Assembly: GCF_000003855.2 (NCBI RefSeq)
Contig: NW_003101660.1
Coordinates: forward strand, 626,774-690,773
Length of the DNA stretch: 64,000 nt
From: Blastomyces gilchristii SLH14081
Lineage: Eukaryota > Ascomycota > Eurotiomycetes > Onygenales > Ajellomycetaceae
Reading direction: 5' to 3'
Shown: piece by piece, positions 51,622-63,638 of the stretch
Layout: each line of letters begins with the position of its first letter
How positions within the stretch are numbered: the first letter of the stretch is position 1
Translations under genes and position numbers: made by a program
Notes under the pieces: model-generated
Databases searched by the model: none
The model's input: only the letters and a program-made list of their open reading frames with translations
What the model was told of the DNA's origin: nothing

Positions 51622-52584
51622 TACGGAGTACTTTTGACCCAAGACTTCCACCACGATGTGTTTCAGACAACCATGCTCCTCCCGGGCCGGCTGGGGAACG
51701 CCGGCAACAACAGCTACTCTACTCTGTACTACGGAGTACTAATAACAGACTGACTGACTTGCTTGGAGCCATCAGAACGATCATGGCCCATGCCAATATT
51801 AAATAATGCCCCCGTTCCTGTTAGCAAGCAGTGTTAGGAAAAAAAGCTTCGAAGGAAAAAAAAAAAAAAAGAAAAAGGAGTGGATTGCACTGGACTGGAC
51901 GGGGAAACCTTAATTAGTTTCGTCCCCCTCCCCCCTTATTTTATTGTTTTGTTTTTTGGGGTTCTTTTCCTTTACTTTGTTTGGTACGGCGCGGCTTCCC
52001 GAGCCGCGTTCTGGAGAAGCTTGAAACGGGAGCGGGTTGTTGTTTACCTAACTACGGAGTACGGAGTACACATAGGAGGTATATATACATACATATATAT
52101 ATATATACACCACCAACACCCTCCAGCGGTGAGTAGAATAATAGGTATGTATGTACAGTACATGTACAGACGTAGGTAGTAGTAAATGGTCATAGACGAC
52201 GGTTAAACGAACGAGACTGAGTGAGTACAGCGTAAATGTATGAGGAAGTACTTGCAGTTGAAGTCAACTGGAACATACGGAGTACATGTCCAGCTAGCTA
52301 GCTGAAGTTGTTCTTCTGCCCTTAACGTAAACCAAGGGCCCCCCCCCCCCCGTATTCCTTAGTCTCGCCCCTTATGCACGCCCGATCTATCTCATGCAAT
52401 GCAAATGCAAATGCAAATGCAATGCAATGTGCAGGGCACCACCCTCTCTCTCGCCTGCCTCTGTCTGTGTTTTCTGCTGCCGTCGCCTCTGTCTGTCACT
52501 CGGGACAGGACAGTCAACATCCTGACATCTGACACTCTTCTCATCTTTCTGAGCATTCCTTTCTTCCTCCTCTTCTACGGAGTA
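51622..52584. repeat. Cluster of TACGGAGTA motifs
   Basis: TACGGAGTA occurs at 51622, 51730, 52053 (as an overlapping double, TACGGAGTACGGAGTA), 52276 and 52576. Further single copies lie at 49885, 60468 and 63912. None was noticed in the AT-rich compartment. Confidence 0.7.
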
Positions 52585-53486
52585 ATACTATTTCTTCTTC
52601 CCGACAGTGAGCGCGACAGCCATAATTCACAATCCACTGTCTGTCCTCTGGCCTTCCTCCACCCGCCAATTGCCAACCGCCATGCAGCTGCCCATCTCCA
52701 ACTCCTCCTCCACCTGACAAGCTCCAACCAACTCCGTCGTCCCTCCTTTTGTCCTCCCTAGCTACAGCACCACCACCACCACCACCACCACCACCACCAA
52801 ACCACTACGACCACTACCGACTGCTACGACTGCTCCTACAAGTTATTTTATTTTATTTTTTTTATTTCGCTGTGCTTTGCTTTGCTTTGCTTTTTTTTTT
52901 TTTTAATTTAATTTTTAATTTCTCTCAAAGAGGAATCGAAAACGAGAACGAGAACCAAAAGCAGAAGAAAAGAGACGCCTTCTCTCTCCGGCTCGCCCTC
53001 GCGACATCACCTTGTCTGTCGATGACCCACCCACAATTGAAAACGCTCGTTTGTTTTAATAAGAAATAAATATATAAAAGAATAAAAGGATTCGAGATCA
53101 TTTTATACATACATACCTACCTCAATGGCCGGACCTTGACCTACAATTCACCATCGAATCCTCCACGCGGCTCTGTATCTACTTCTCTCGTACGTTCGTC
53201 AAGAATCCAATAATAATATACAATGATATGCGTATCGACGCAGTACCATAGGGACACTGTTCTGTTACTTCCCATCCCAGCTAACGTCATCTGTATATGT
53301 ATAGCTTTAGGTAGAACCTCGAGCGAGATAGCTATACTATACTCCTTCTATTCACTCCTTCATTCCCTCTCGAAGATCAACAACAACACAACAACACAAC
53401 AACACATCGGACAATCCTTCTGCGAAGCATATAAACGGGAAAAGACACTCTTTCGATAAAGAGCAATCTTTCTTTCTGAATCGCGC

Positions 53487-53496
53487 GTATAAAACC
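53487..53496 (+). promoter_or_regulatory. Possible TATA element upstream of the apsA-like gene
   Basis: GTATAAAACC lies about 600 bases before the ATG, and a second weaker match (CTATAAAGAG) is near 53678. A pyrimidine-rich stretch, usual before fungal transcription start sites, follows. Weak evidence only. Confidence 0.2.
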
Positions 53497-54094
53497 CTCG
53501 ATTTCGTCGTTCATTCCGCCTTTTGTTCCCTCCTTTTGTTCTCTTTTATTTCCCTTAAATGCCTTTTTGGATCGGACCGTTTTCCTTTCCGCCACCACCA
53601 CCAACAACCAACTCCTGCCGTTGCTGTGTTATAGATTCATTCATGCACATGACTTACCGCTGCAAAGTGTAAATGCTATAAAGAGAAACAAAGTGCATGG
53701 GGGAAAACGGGGACTTTGACCTACCTACCAACCTGCCAACCTACCTCGATTCTCTCAAAACTGGCTGACCGTTGAGCGTTGAGCTTTGGACTGAGGGTCT
53801 TGCCTGATATTACGAATTGTCTCCTACCTTCAAATCTCTCACTCACCCCACTTCTTCACACCAACCCCTGAACACAACGAGTGCCTTGCGTTTTATTTTC
53901 CCCCCATTAGAACAATTCCCTTTTTCTGGTCTCCATTCCACCCAATCTCGCACTGACAGCTCTCCCCCCTCTTTTTTTTTTTTTTTTTTTTTTAATTCTC
54001 ATTTGCTGATCGCGCCGTCTTCCCCGCATAGCCATGCATGCATGACAGCGGCAACTGGAACTAAAGGAAACGTCCATACCCACCTACATCCACA

Positions 54095-57000
54095 ATGCCT
54101 TCTGACTTTGAAAATGACTATGCATACCTGGGAAGCTCCCTACCCGTGGGTAAGGATAAGAAGCCCTACAGGACCCCCTCGAACCCAATGTCGCGCCGTC
54201 CATCGCTTCACCGCAGAGATTCTTCTCCAGGCCCTTCCTCCTCCCCTCCGCGCTTCAACTCCGGCAACCGGTACGAATCCGATGGCCCAATCACCCTTAT
54301 CGATATCGCAAATGATGAGACCATTTCGCCCCTAGACCCGCGGCGCTTCACTCCAACCCTACATGCGTCGCTCGTTTCTGAGATCTTGTCCTGCGGCGAG
54401 ACATGGAGGCGAAAACAAGGGCAATCGATTCGCTTGAGATGACTCTGGAAAATGCAAAGGCGGAAACAGAGACTTTAAGTGAGACGCTCGCAAAGAGCTC
54501 CAAGGAGAACCGTTCGCTGAAAAAGCAGTTACAGCTTCTTGAGGGCGGTTCCCTGTCTGCCATGACAGAATTGTCCAAGGAGCGTGACGACGCCTTGGAG
54601 AACATTGCAGATTTCCGGAAAAGGCTTGAGCAGTCGCAGAAGAGAGCGCGTACGCAGGAGGATGAGATTGAACGGACGCAAAGGCTATGGGAGCGTGATA
54701 AGCAGAATTGGGAAGAAGAGCGGAGAAACTTGGAGCGTAAAGTCCATGTTGTGGAGGGACGGCTGAAGGTTGTCCTCAATGAAGTTGCAGCCGCTCAGGC
54801 AGCTGGCTCTTTTCCTCGTAGCGTCGATGGAGACTTCGACGATTTTGTTCGGGATGGCACGACGGCCAGGGCCAGCGATACTAACAGTGTCCGCTCGAGC
54901 AGTGTCCTGGGACGGCGACGCACGAGCACTGCGAGCGTAAGTACTCATGATGGTGATCTGCATAATCTTCGGTACTCCGTTATGAGTCTGGCCAACGGTC
55001 ATGGACCCAAGGTCGATGGCTTGAACCTAGCAGACGAACTTGCCTTTGATGAGGAAGACGAAGACACATTGGGCCTAGACGACCACCGACCAGATTCAAG
55101 ATGCACGGTTCCCGATCACGAAAGGCCCATGTCGATGCAATCACGGCCGATGAGCAGCATGATGGCCCGACATACGTTGGATTTTTCGCTTGACGGACAT
55201 GAAAGGTTCGGCACTCCCGATGTACTTGATCATCCAAAGAATCTGGATGTAATTCCAGACATCGAGGAGGATGCAAAGGCAACCCCGGCTGTACCACAGT
55301 TCGAATACAGAGACGTTGGAATCCAGTATACCCCACCTCCATCCCCTAAGATCGTCCCTGAACCGGATGAAGTTATCGTCGACGAGGCTCCTCTGGTGAA
55401 TTGCCCGAACTGTGCAGACCTAGAAAGGAAGCACACATCCTCTAGTACGGAAACAACACCCATATACGAAACAAAGGACAGTAGCACCGTCACCGTGCCT
55501 CTCCTCACTACCTCTTCTGCGTGCCAGACAACCGGAGAGCTGCCAAGTCCTCCATGGACTCCTAAGTTGGACGAAATTTCATCAGAGGAGTCCACCCCGT
55601 TAGCCTCCCCAGCTCCCTTTATTGCAACTCCTGCTGTTACAACAGCTTCCATCTCAACTCAAACCGATGATGTAATTATCAAGGACAAAGAAACCCAAAA
55701 CCTAGAACAACTTATCCGACAGGCAATGCCAATCCCTATGATCACGATCGAACCCCCTGGCTCAAACCCACAGTCCGGCAGGAACAGTGTCGTCTTGCCA
55801 CCGCAAACTAAGAGTATATCATGCCAGACAAACATCGAACCACTAGTCGATGTACGGTCATGTGGCATGCAAACAGAAGAAATCCGCGTCGATAAACGCA
55901 GTGCCAAACTCCCCGCCAAACTACTCCCATCCGCGATTATAGACCCACGGATAAGCCCAGAATACATAGATCTACCATCACCACCCCCCATCCAGGCATT
56001 CCACGTCCCTCCAAAATCCGCAAAAAGGAAGCTTCGGAAACCACCGCCAGTCGAGCCTGCACCGCTATCAAGGCCGTCCTCGAACGATAAAGAGCCTGAG
56101 AAACTGCAAACACTGCAAGCATATCCCGGGAATAATGACAATGGCCCCCTTTCTGACGATGTAAAGCCAGAGCTTCGACGGCCGTTCAGAAACAGCAGCT
56201 TATTTGCTGGATTTGAGCACATCAGTGACGATGAATGGCCAGTGCCACAAGGGGACCTGTTTAGCGATGACGAGCTGTTTAATCGACCCCTGGCATCTTA
56301 CACGCTGAGGGCTGGTAAGCTGGTTACCAAGCCCTCACCCTCAATACTGGACGACAACCCTCTAGCGGAGCGTGAGGAACACCCAGACACAAATGAGGAG
56401 CAGTATTCGCCGAAATCAGTATCCGAACTAAGAGCTCACAACGGTCCTCAGCAGCGTGCTGTGGCATCTGGGAAATCCTCAACTGCCAAACGACCGCCCA
56501 GACCCTTGAAATTGGGCAACGTCGCGAAGCAACCAGATATTCGTCGCACTGCCATGATCTCTAGCTCTACCGCCGCACATCAGGCATTCAGGCCTCGCAG
56601 CCCCAGTGCGCCCAGTATCGGCAGCAGCGCCGCTTCCACTAGTACCGCAACCAAACCTCCCTTCCCCGTTCCCGTGAGGTTGAGTTCGCGCAAGATCCCT
56701 ACCAGCGCAAGTGAGGGCGCTCAGAGCCCCACGCCATACAGCAACGGAAATTACCTAGAGCGGGGCTTTAGATCAAGAGATCCTCCACTTCGTAAAGTAC
56801 GCTCGGCCGCTGTAGTGTCTAGGACGCAATATCATGATCGGCAGCAAAGCCATTCACCACCAACAATGTCGACAACATCAACCTGCCCGGAAAGCCCACA
56901 CCTACCACCCATGCCCGTCGACGAAATCACAGCCCCTCGCAGTAAACGTTCTGGTAAACCGCGCTCAAATCGACAAATTCCACCCCCTCCCAGATCCCAT

Positions 57001-58307
57001 CGAAGAGACGAGTCAAACAATACCAACACGGGTATACAGCAGACTAGTGTGGTCGATGCGATCGCACAGACCATGGTAGGAGAATGGATGTGGAAGTATG
57101 TTCGAAGACGGAAGTCTTTCGGTATGACCGATAATAGTAAGGAGGGATGGGAGCTGGGTAAAAGCACCGAAGAGGTCTCCGCAAATATCACTGGGAATGG
57201 CGTCAGGCATAAGAGATGGGTATGGCTAGCACCGTATGAGCGTGCAGTCATGTGGAGCAGTAAACAGCCCACCAGCGGATCTGCGTTGCTAGGCAAGAGT
57301 GGCCGAAAGTGTGAGTATTTATCCCGCCCAGGAGCTAAATGGCCTGTATACTCCTTTGGAGAAAAAGAAGTATTTTCGTTTGGCTAACTAGCACTCTCCG
57401 TAAAGTAACGATCCAATCTGTCCTTGACGTCAAGGATGATAATCCGTTACCCAAGGGCTCTAGTCCTAGTAACCATTTCAACCGGTCGATTTTGATACTC
57501 ACCCCGCAACGAGCACTGAAGTTCACAGCCATGACAATCGAACGCCATTTCGTCTGGTTAACCGCTTTGTCATTCCTAAGCCACTCGTCGATGGGTGCCA
57601 ACGACCTTGCGTCCTTGCCACCGGTCCCACACGAAGAGTATCGCCCTCCCCCAGGTAGTACACTAAGGCGCAATCCAATCCGCGACTCAATCCGCGTCGC
57701 AAAGGGTAAAGCAAGACCCACCCCAGCAAGTTCCAACCGTTCATTTGCATCCCACCCGTCCGCCGTCCCTGAGCTACCTTTTGATGAAGCTCAACAAGGC
57801 GAACCTATCAACGACGTCGCCGATCCCCCAAATGTCCCAAGATTCTCCTCACACTCGCGCAAGCGAAGCAACACAGCACCGCGCCTCCCTCCAAGTGCAT
57901 TTAAAAGCTTCTCCAACCACACCACCGCCCCGTCCACATACAGCACCACAACCGCGTGCTCATCGGATCTCTACTCTCCCTCAACCATGGGGCCATCGGG
58001 CGTGCAGAGCGGCCAAAGCAGTTTTAGTCATCGCACCTCAGAAGCCAGCGGCCCATCTAGCGTTGGCATGAGCAATTTCTTCGAAGCAGTTGGTACAGTG
58101 CGGATGGAAGCTTTCGTGGATCGAAATGAATTCCCACGCCAACGAGTTGGTGGGCATGGACATAGATCAAGGCAAGGCGGCGGCGGTGGTGGTCGAAGGA
58201 GACGGGATGCGCATTACTGGCCCCCAAATAGCCCGGACACGGAGTTTTATGGTTCCGAAGACGGGGATGTGCTCTTTCGAAATGAGGATCCTTTTCGAGG
58301 GTTCTAG
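54095..58307 (+). CDS. apsA: ApsA/Num1-type cortical anchor protein (nuclear migration), with apparent 1-base deletion
   Basis: Known role of the family: a plasma-membrane-cortex protein that anchors dynein and microtubules for nuclear positioning. Exon 1 is 54095-57310 and exon 2 is 57406-58307. The 95-bp intron starts GTGAGT, has branch site GCTAAC at 57383 and ends AAG. The start MPSDFENDYAYLGSS with the following RTPSNPMSRRPS is family-typical. A coiled coil follows (about residues 105-235, KENRSLKKQLQLLEGG...RLKVVLNEV), then a long acidic, Ser/Pro-rich middle with repeated SCQT/MQTE motifs. A Mcp5-type PH domain (about 985-1135, GEWMWKYVRRRKSFG, RHKRWVWL, LTPQRALKFTAM) binds phosphoinositides in relatives. 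The C-terminal tail is Ser/Pro-rich. The frame shifts at about 54390: one extra C in the CC at 54390-54391 would join the two frames. With that base the product is about 1372 residues. Without it, only a 115-residue N-terminal piece or an internal start at 54403 is possible. Confidence 0.9.
57311..57405 (+). other. Intron within the PH domain of the apsA-like gene
   Basis: Donor GTGAGT, branch GCTAAC 17-22 bases before the acceptor, acceptor AAG. Splicing joins GKSGRK to LTIQSVLDVKDDNP and restores the PH domain. Confidence 0.9.
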
Positions 58308-58609
58308 AACGGTTTTTGTTAGCCCTCGAGCCCTCGAGCCCAAAGAGAGTAGGGTAGTAGTCTGGTCTCGTCCTTGATATGAATCAAGGGGCGTGTGTAA
58401 ATTTATTTTACATGCGTTTTGAAGTTCTTTTGCTCCTTTTCTCTTTTTTCCTCCTCGTTGAAAGAGAAGGATGGGCAACTATGTATGATGCGGAAGAAGG
58501 TAAGCAGGACTTCGATATAGAAGAAGGGCCATCAATTGATACGATACCACTGTACAAATAGTTGTTTGGAAACAAAGCGGACCACTGGCAACCCCAGTTT
58601 CTTGTTTCT

Positions 58610-58658
<49 letters not shown>

Positions 58659-60873
58659 GTATTTTTGTTTCCCGTGTTGAGCTTCCCGCCTTTCATTTCC
58701 CTCGTACTTATTTAGGTTCATCCTCTTCGGCAGGGGATATCAGCGGTGTTATGTTTTCATTTTCATTCATTCCTGAGCTCTTCGCCCTCTCTTTATTCAC
58801 TCTTCCTTGCAGTTTTCTTTTTCTTTTTTTTTTCTTCAACCAGCGGCGTCCATGGATATATATATATATCTTCCTTGCGTTTTCCTTTCCGATCTTGTTA
58901 TTATAGTATATTTTTGTTGGTATTTTCTTGTAAACCTCCCCCCCTGTTAATATACGTACGCAGCGGAAATTGACGCCGGTGGGCTTTTTGACTGATCGAC
59001 CTCATTCATATCTGATCTTCATATTTTTTGTTCCCACTTTTGATGTATTTGTTTCGAGGAGGAACGGATGTCTTGTTTCGCCTTCTCCTCTGCTCTATGT
59101 GAAGGGCCCCAAGAGAAGAGGAATATGGTTCAGGAATCGGGGGAATACATATATAGATAGCTTCCCTAAGCGATCGAGTTTATTATATCTTCGCGTGCGT
59201 GACTCCTTCGTGATATGGTGACGCCTTTCTTTTCTTTTTTCTTTTCCTTTCTTCGTCCTTGTTGCATTGGTATCGTTGTTCTGATTCATCCGTTCGATCG
59301 CTCGATCGATCCACGATCAACAACCCACACCAGCCAGCATAAACGAACGGGTTCCTTGTGAAACTCTGGAACTCGGAGATCGATCGAAGTAAATTGATTG
59401 ATTGATTCCGCTTTTGCTTTTCTGTTTGGATTAAACGACCAAGGCAAGAGGGGCGGTAGGTGGGGGGGGGGGAGGGGGGAGGTAATAGGATAGATAATAG
59501 GTGACTCTGGCTCTGTCCCACTGCGTCCTTCTCCCTCCGCATACATCTCTGACCTTCATCGAGCATGAAAAAGGTCGAGGTTCATTCAGATAGAAAGTTG
59601 GATGGATAAAAAAAGGAAACAAAAACAAAACAAAATTTATGAAAGAAAATCCTGATACTTTAGAGAAAGAAGAGGGAACACACCCCACCTTCCCCCCCGT
59701 TTTAAGTTCTTCCGTCAGTTAGTTTAGTAGATAAAAGTTTCCTTCGGCGTTTGTCATCATCATCATCTTAAAACTCACCGTAGCAAAAAATATTTCAATA
59801 TTTCAATATCCCCTTGTGCTCGTGTACGACAGGACAAGAACAGAAAGCATACATCACACGGCATACAGCATACAGCACACGGCATACGGCTGGTTCGGCC
59901 CAGCACGCAGCCAGCCAGACCAGCCGCCTTTCGATTCCGTTTGTCAGAGTTTCGATCATCGCCATCATCACCATCATCACCATCATCTACTACTACCCGT
60001 TCAGAGCGAAACTAGTTGTGCAGGGAGCCGGTCGCACAGTACAAGGAGGCGCAGTGCCGTGTGTGGATAGATAGATAGATATATTGATATTATATATTCT
60101 GTTCGCTCAAGTGACACAAGCTCGGCTCGTAGTTGGTTCGTCTTCTTGTAGCTATATACATATACCCCCTTAAGAGCAGATCTTTGGAAAGGTGGTCGAT
60201 AGCTGCTGGGTTTGGTGTAATCTATTAGATAGATGGCGGACTGATATTGGGGACTGGTAAAAAAGAGCGGAAGTTGGGGGTTGGACTGGGCATCTGTTTT
60301 CATTTATTTAATGTATGTGTTTCATTTCGATATGCCTGACTCCTGATTTAGATTAGTTATTGTACAGTACATCCTATTTGTGTTGCGTTATTTCTTATTT
60401 ATTGGCTTTTATTTGTTGCATGGAATTTCAATTAATCCCACCACCATCATAAATTGCATGCAAGCAGTACGGAGTAGTTAGTTATAACTAATAAGTAACT
60501 AGTTAACTAACAAAGCAGGGAACTGGACTGAGCAAAAGAGAACAGAACAGGATTCCAATTGCAGCAAGCAAGGATATTTCATTCATTGATTGATTGATTG
60601 TCTGATTAACTACTCTTCGTATTGATTTTCTTGTTCAACATATCAATTTATATACTAGCGCTGCGGAATTCATGCAGGAACCGGTTTAGTGCGGACAACA
60701 GCTACATTTTTTGTTTGGTTGATACAAAGGGACATGTACTGTACATGTACATAGCATACATGTACGGGCAGACTACAGATAGATCCAAGGTTTTCAATAA
60801 TTTCTTCACAAGGAGAGAATATGCAATGCTTCTGCTCAATTCAGATCTATTCTATCCCCTTTGGCCTGATATC
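58308..60873. other. Intergenic region between apsA-like and DUF4291 genes
   Basis: It holds the 3' regions of two convergent genes. Features are a run of 43 T at 58613-58655, a G-rich run at 59462-59478, pyrimidine-rich stretches, CAT/ATC microsatellites near 59955-59985, and GTACATGTAC palindromes near 60735-60765. One TACGGAGTA is at 60468. Open frames here are short or low-complexity and match no family I know. Confidence 0.5.
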
Positions 60874-61538
60874 CTATCCCTCATATCTCCCCCCCCCCAG
60901 CCTTCCCCCCCCCCTTTCATCCGCACCAATAACCCTTGCCACATCCGCCGGTAAAACATACTCCTCCTCCACCGGCATCATTTCCCTCGCCTCATCCAGT
61001 CTCCCCTCGCCTGCCAACCTCCCCACCTCCCGCATCAGCCCCGTAACATCCCTGATCCCCACAATCCACTCATCCACATACGATCCACCGCCTCCCCTTT
61101 CAACCCAACCTGCAGCGACCGATACTCAAGCGCGCGGAACTCGAAATCCCTCTCAGGATCCCACTGCACGCGCACGGGGCTCTCCTCCTTGCGCTTCTCC
61201 CACGTCGCCTGGTCCGCGTACAGGTGCGGAGACGGGTGGCTGGGGCACGCATGCGCCAGTGCCCAATGGAACCCTTCGCGTGTGACTTCTAGAGCCAGCA
61301 CCCGCTTCTGGTCTTTCTTTGTCGCCCAGCCGTAGCGGTAGGCCATCCAGAGGAATGAGGGCTTGATCCAGGTCATGCGCCCGCGCTTGAAGGGGGCCAC
61401 AAATTTCCCGGCGGCCACTGCTGCGTTGGCGATTGACGGTGAGTATGCATGGTAGATTGTGATGGTCGTTGGGGTGTGTTGAGCTCGGATGGCGTAGTTG
61501 GATGGGCCAGCTTTGAGTGGTTGTTGTTGTGACTCCAT
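60874..61538 (-). CDS. DUF4291 family protein, with apparent 1-base deletion
   Basis: A widespread bacterial and fungal protein family of unknown function. I chose the Met at 61538 (MESQQQPLKAG) because family similarity begins shortly after it (TITIYHAYSPSIANAAV); an in-frame Met at 61724 is possible but the extra sequence looks unrelated. Conserved blocks are FVAPFKRGRMTWIKPSFLWM, YRYGWATKKDQKRVLALEV, REGFHWAL and SPVRVQWDPERD. The frame breaks at about 61080, after GLKGEAVDR. The next frame continues in register with VDEWIVGIRDVTGLM and ends at 60874. One additional A on the plus strand near 61080 would join them, giving about 221 residues. It converges with the apsA-like gene. Either an assembly indel or a real frameshift. 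Confidence 0.85.
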
Positions 61539-62949
61539 TGCTTTTCTGATTGAGATCTTTGAGGAGGGTACGTATGGATGGGGCGATTTTGGACTTGTAT
61601 AATGGTTGGCGAGAGGAGTCGAGAAGAGTCGATTCGAGAAATTCGCGAAATTTTCATGCTCGCTCTCATTGACAGCTTTTAAGAGCGTTATGCACGGTGG
61701 TTTCCAAGCGTTTGTAGCAGCCACCTTGTTTGTCGGAGGCCTAAATAATACCTCCTCCTACCTATTGATATGAAGCTACTGAACTCAGCCAGGCTGTATC
61801 ATTGAATATCCATTGAGAATCCTGAAATCCGTCCGCCCTTCACAGCGCTGAAACGAAGATAGCGGAGGGTTGCCTGATTGCCTGATTATATAGCCAATAA
61901 TTTAGCCAGCTTAACAGCGGAGCCAGGCTACTCGTATATCTAGCCCGTTCTGCTCCCCGCGCGCTGGTTCAGGTCTCCGACACCCCCGGGGTTCGCAATT
62001 CCGCCGGCGCTTCTATTATTTCTTGAGTCATACATATCCAGTCACAAGCTGAAGAAGAGAATATCAAACATGAAGAGAAGGGCGGAAGGGGGAAAACAGA
62101 CACTTCTCTTCATTCGATGTGTCTCTCTTGAAGTAGTAGTACTACTAACTGTAATAGGGATTGGCTTTTTGAACGAGCAATTTGGGTCACTTTTTTAAAC
62201 GATCCAAACCGGAGATGTATGGAAAGAAAACTAATTTGACGGAGCTGAGAATAATATCAATCCAGCATCAACGAAGATCAGTGAGGGACATCCCATCCCG
62301 CCCCGCCCCGCCCCGCCCCTGACTACTTCTCCGCCTTCAATTGTTCCCACCTCCGCCTCCTCCCCATTTTTCATCACCACCATCCGGAAACTCCACCGTA
62401 CGGGCTTGTATAGGGTTTGTGACCCGGCCACAAAAGTAATCTGGTCTGAAACCTTCAAGACATTTTTAAGAAGCAAAGACAACAGGTGAGAACGAGAACC
62501 CATATAAGGCGCAAACAGATAAAAAGAGGTCTAGATTGAACGTATGTAAAAGGCCGAAGAAAGGTAAGGAGAGATGTAACCTAGTGAAACAAAAAAGGAT
62601 GTCCCGAGAATTTTTTAAAATACAAATAAACATATTCTATCCTTCTCTCGTCTTCTTTTTGAATTTTCCGCTCACGAAAACAGTCCCAGGTAGAGAACCA
62701 TCCCCGGAACCCCACCACTGCCATCGAGCTGGCTTGTATATGTTTCTTAAAAAAGAAAAAAATCTGTAGGAGAATTCGCAATGAGAAAAACGAACATGGA
62801 AAAAGACAGAGCTGGAAACGAGGAAAAGAGATGTTAGGTTTTGAATTGAATTCGGTATCCAGATTTATACATATGATGTCACTAATAGGCGGCCGATGGG
62901 AAAGGATTTTGGGAGAGAGCGAAAAGAAAATAACGTGTCTATATCCATT
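61539..62949. other. Intergenic region between DUF4291 and cytochrome b5-like genes
   Basis: Upstream region of the DUF4291 gene and downstream region of the b5-like gene. A tandem CCCCG run lies at about 62298-62320. No supported ORF; the minus-strand frame at 62231-62503 has no recognisable family and overlaps that run. Confidence 0.5.
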
Positions 62950-63333
62950 TTATAGCTTCGCAGCCTCCTTGACTTCGCCAATCTTCAGCTTGCCGCCGTA
63001 CTTCGTCAGGACGCCCGCGTTGTGATACTGTTTTTTGATGATAGGCGCAGAAGTTAGCAAAGATGGTAATTTTTTATGCATATAAGAAGCAGCACAATGC
63101 ATGGATTATAAGGTAACAACTATAGATAGATTATGGAGATATTTCCCCTAACGAACCTTCCAGAACTGCTTCGAAGCATCCTTGCCCGCAACGCGCTTCA
63201 GAATCTTCGAGCCGCCGGGATGCTCGTCTAGGAAATCGGTGATGTCGTAGACGTCTGAGTCGATGATGATATACATGCCGTTCTCGGCCTTGTTGTGCTG
63301 AGCGACCTCAGCAGCTGTGAATGATTTCGACAT
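62950..63333 (-). CDS. Small soluble cytochrome b5-like heme protein
   Basis: Exon 1 is 63157-63333 and exon 2 is 62950-63027, giving 84 residues. The 129-bp intron (63028-63156) has donor GTTCGT, branch GCTAAC about 25 bases before the acceptor, and acceptor CAG. The protein opens [14 protein letters not shown] and has the heme motif DEHPGGSK with His38 as one axial ligand. After the intron, FWK joins YHN, so His61 is the likely second ligand. It ends [13 protein letters not shown], with no membrane anchor. Members of this family carry electrons to oxygenases, desaturases or reductases; the partner here is unknown. I chose the Met at 63333 because the upstream in-frame Met at 63507 adds a low-complexity stretch absent from the family. 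Confidence 0.92.
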
Positions 63334-63638
63334 TGTATTGGTGTGGATTCGGGGTTCGGAGATTTTTATTTTTATTTTCAAAAAAGAGGCACGTAGATAA
63401 GCTCTCTCCTTGCAGTCAGTGGTTATTGCTGCAGAAGATGGAGAGTGACAGGGGGGTTGTTCGAGCTTAGAGGGACAGCGGGAGCGGGATGGATGGGAGC
63501 TATTCACAACTTCTAGGGGTTGAGATATTGGTACGGATCAAGAGTGGAATCGCCTGGGGCGCTTGCGGTTATCTTTATAAGACTGGCAATGGCGAATTTT
63601 GGGGTTTACATATGGCCAGGTCCAGGAGGGGCTTACAG

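Larger units (their letters stand above)
49141..54094. other. Long intergenic region upstream of the apsA-like gene
   Basis: Ordinary GC content, with no ORF I can support. It contains microsatellites and homopolymers: (TTC)n at about 50131-50157, purine-rich runs at 50702-50780 and 50905-50955, (ATGCAA)n at 52395-52430, a run of 13 C at 52339-52351, (CAC)n at 52768-52799 and 22 T at 53972-53993. Six of the TACGGAGTA sites lie here. The open frames in it are low-complexity translations of these repeats. The last several hundred bases are presumably promoter and 5' UTR of the downstream gene. Confidence 0.6.

Noticed and set aside
50069..53607. Several open frames upstream of the apsA-like gene
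   Set aside because: They are translations of microsatellites and homopolymers (Leu, Lys/Arg, Pro or Gln/Met runs) with overlapping frames on both strands and no recognised domain.
54095..54442. Separate small gene before the apsA-like ORF
   Set aside because: Its sequence is the family-typical N-terminus of the same protein, separated by a probable one-base gap rather than an intergenic region.
59462..59478. G-quadruplex as a functional element
   Set aside because: The G run is clear, but nothing in its position points to a role; it is one of many homopolymers in this intergenic DNA.
60730..60766. GTACATGTAC palindromes as operator sites
   Set aside because: They also occur near 49730 and 52150, but they are simple alternations near other AT/GT-rich repeats; no link to a gene is visible.
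61035..61724. Longer DUF4291 start at 61724
   Set aside because: The extra 62 residues show no family similarity; the Met at 61538 lies just before the conserved region.
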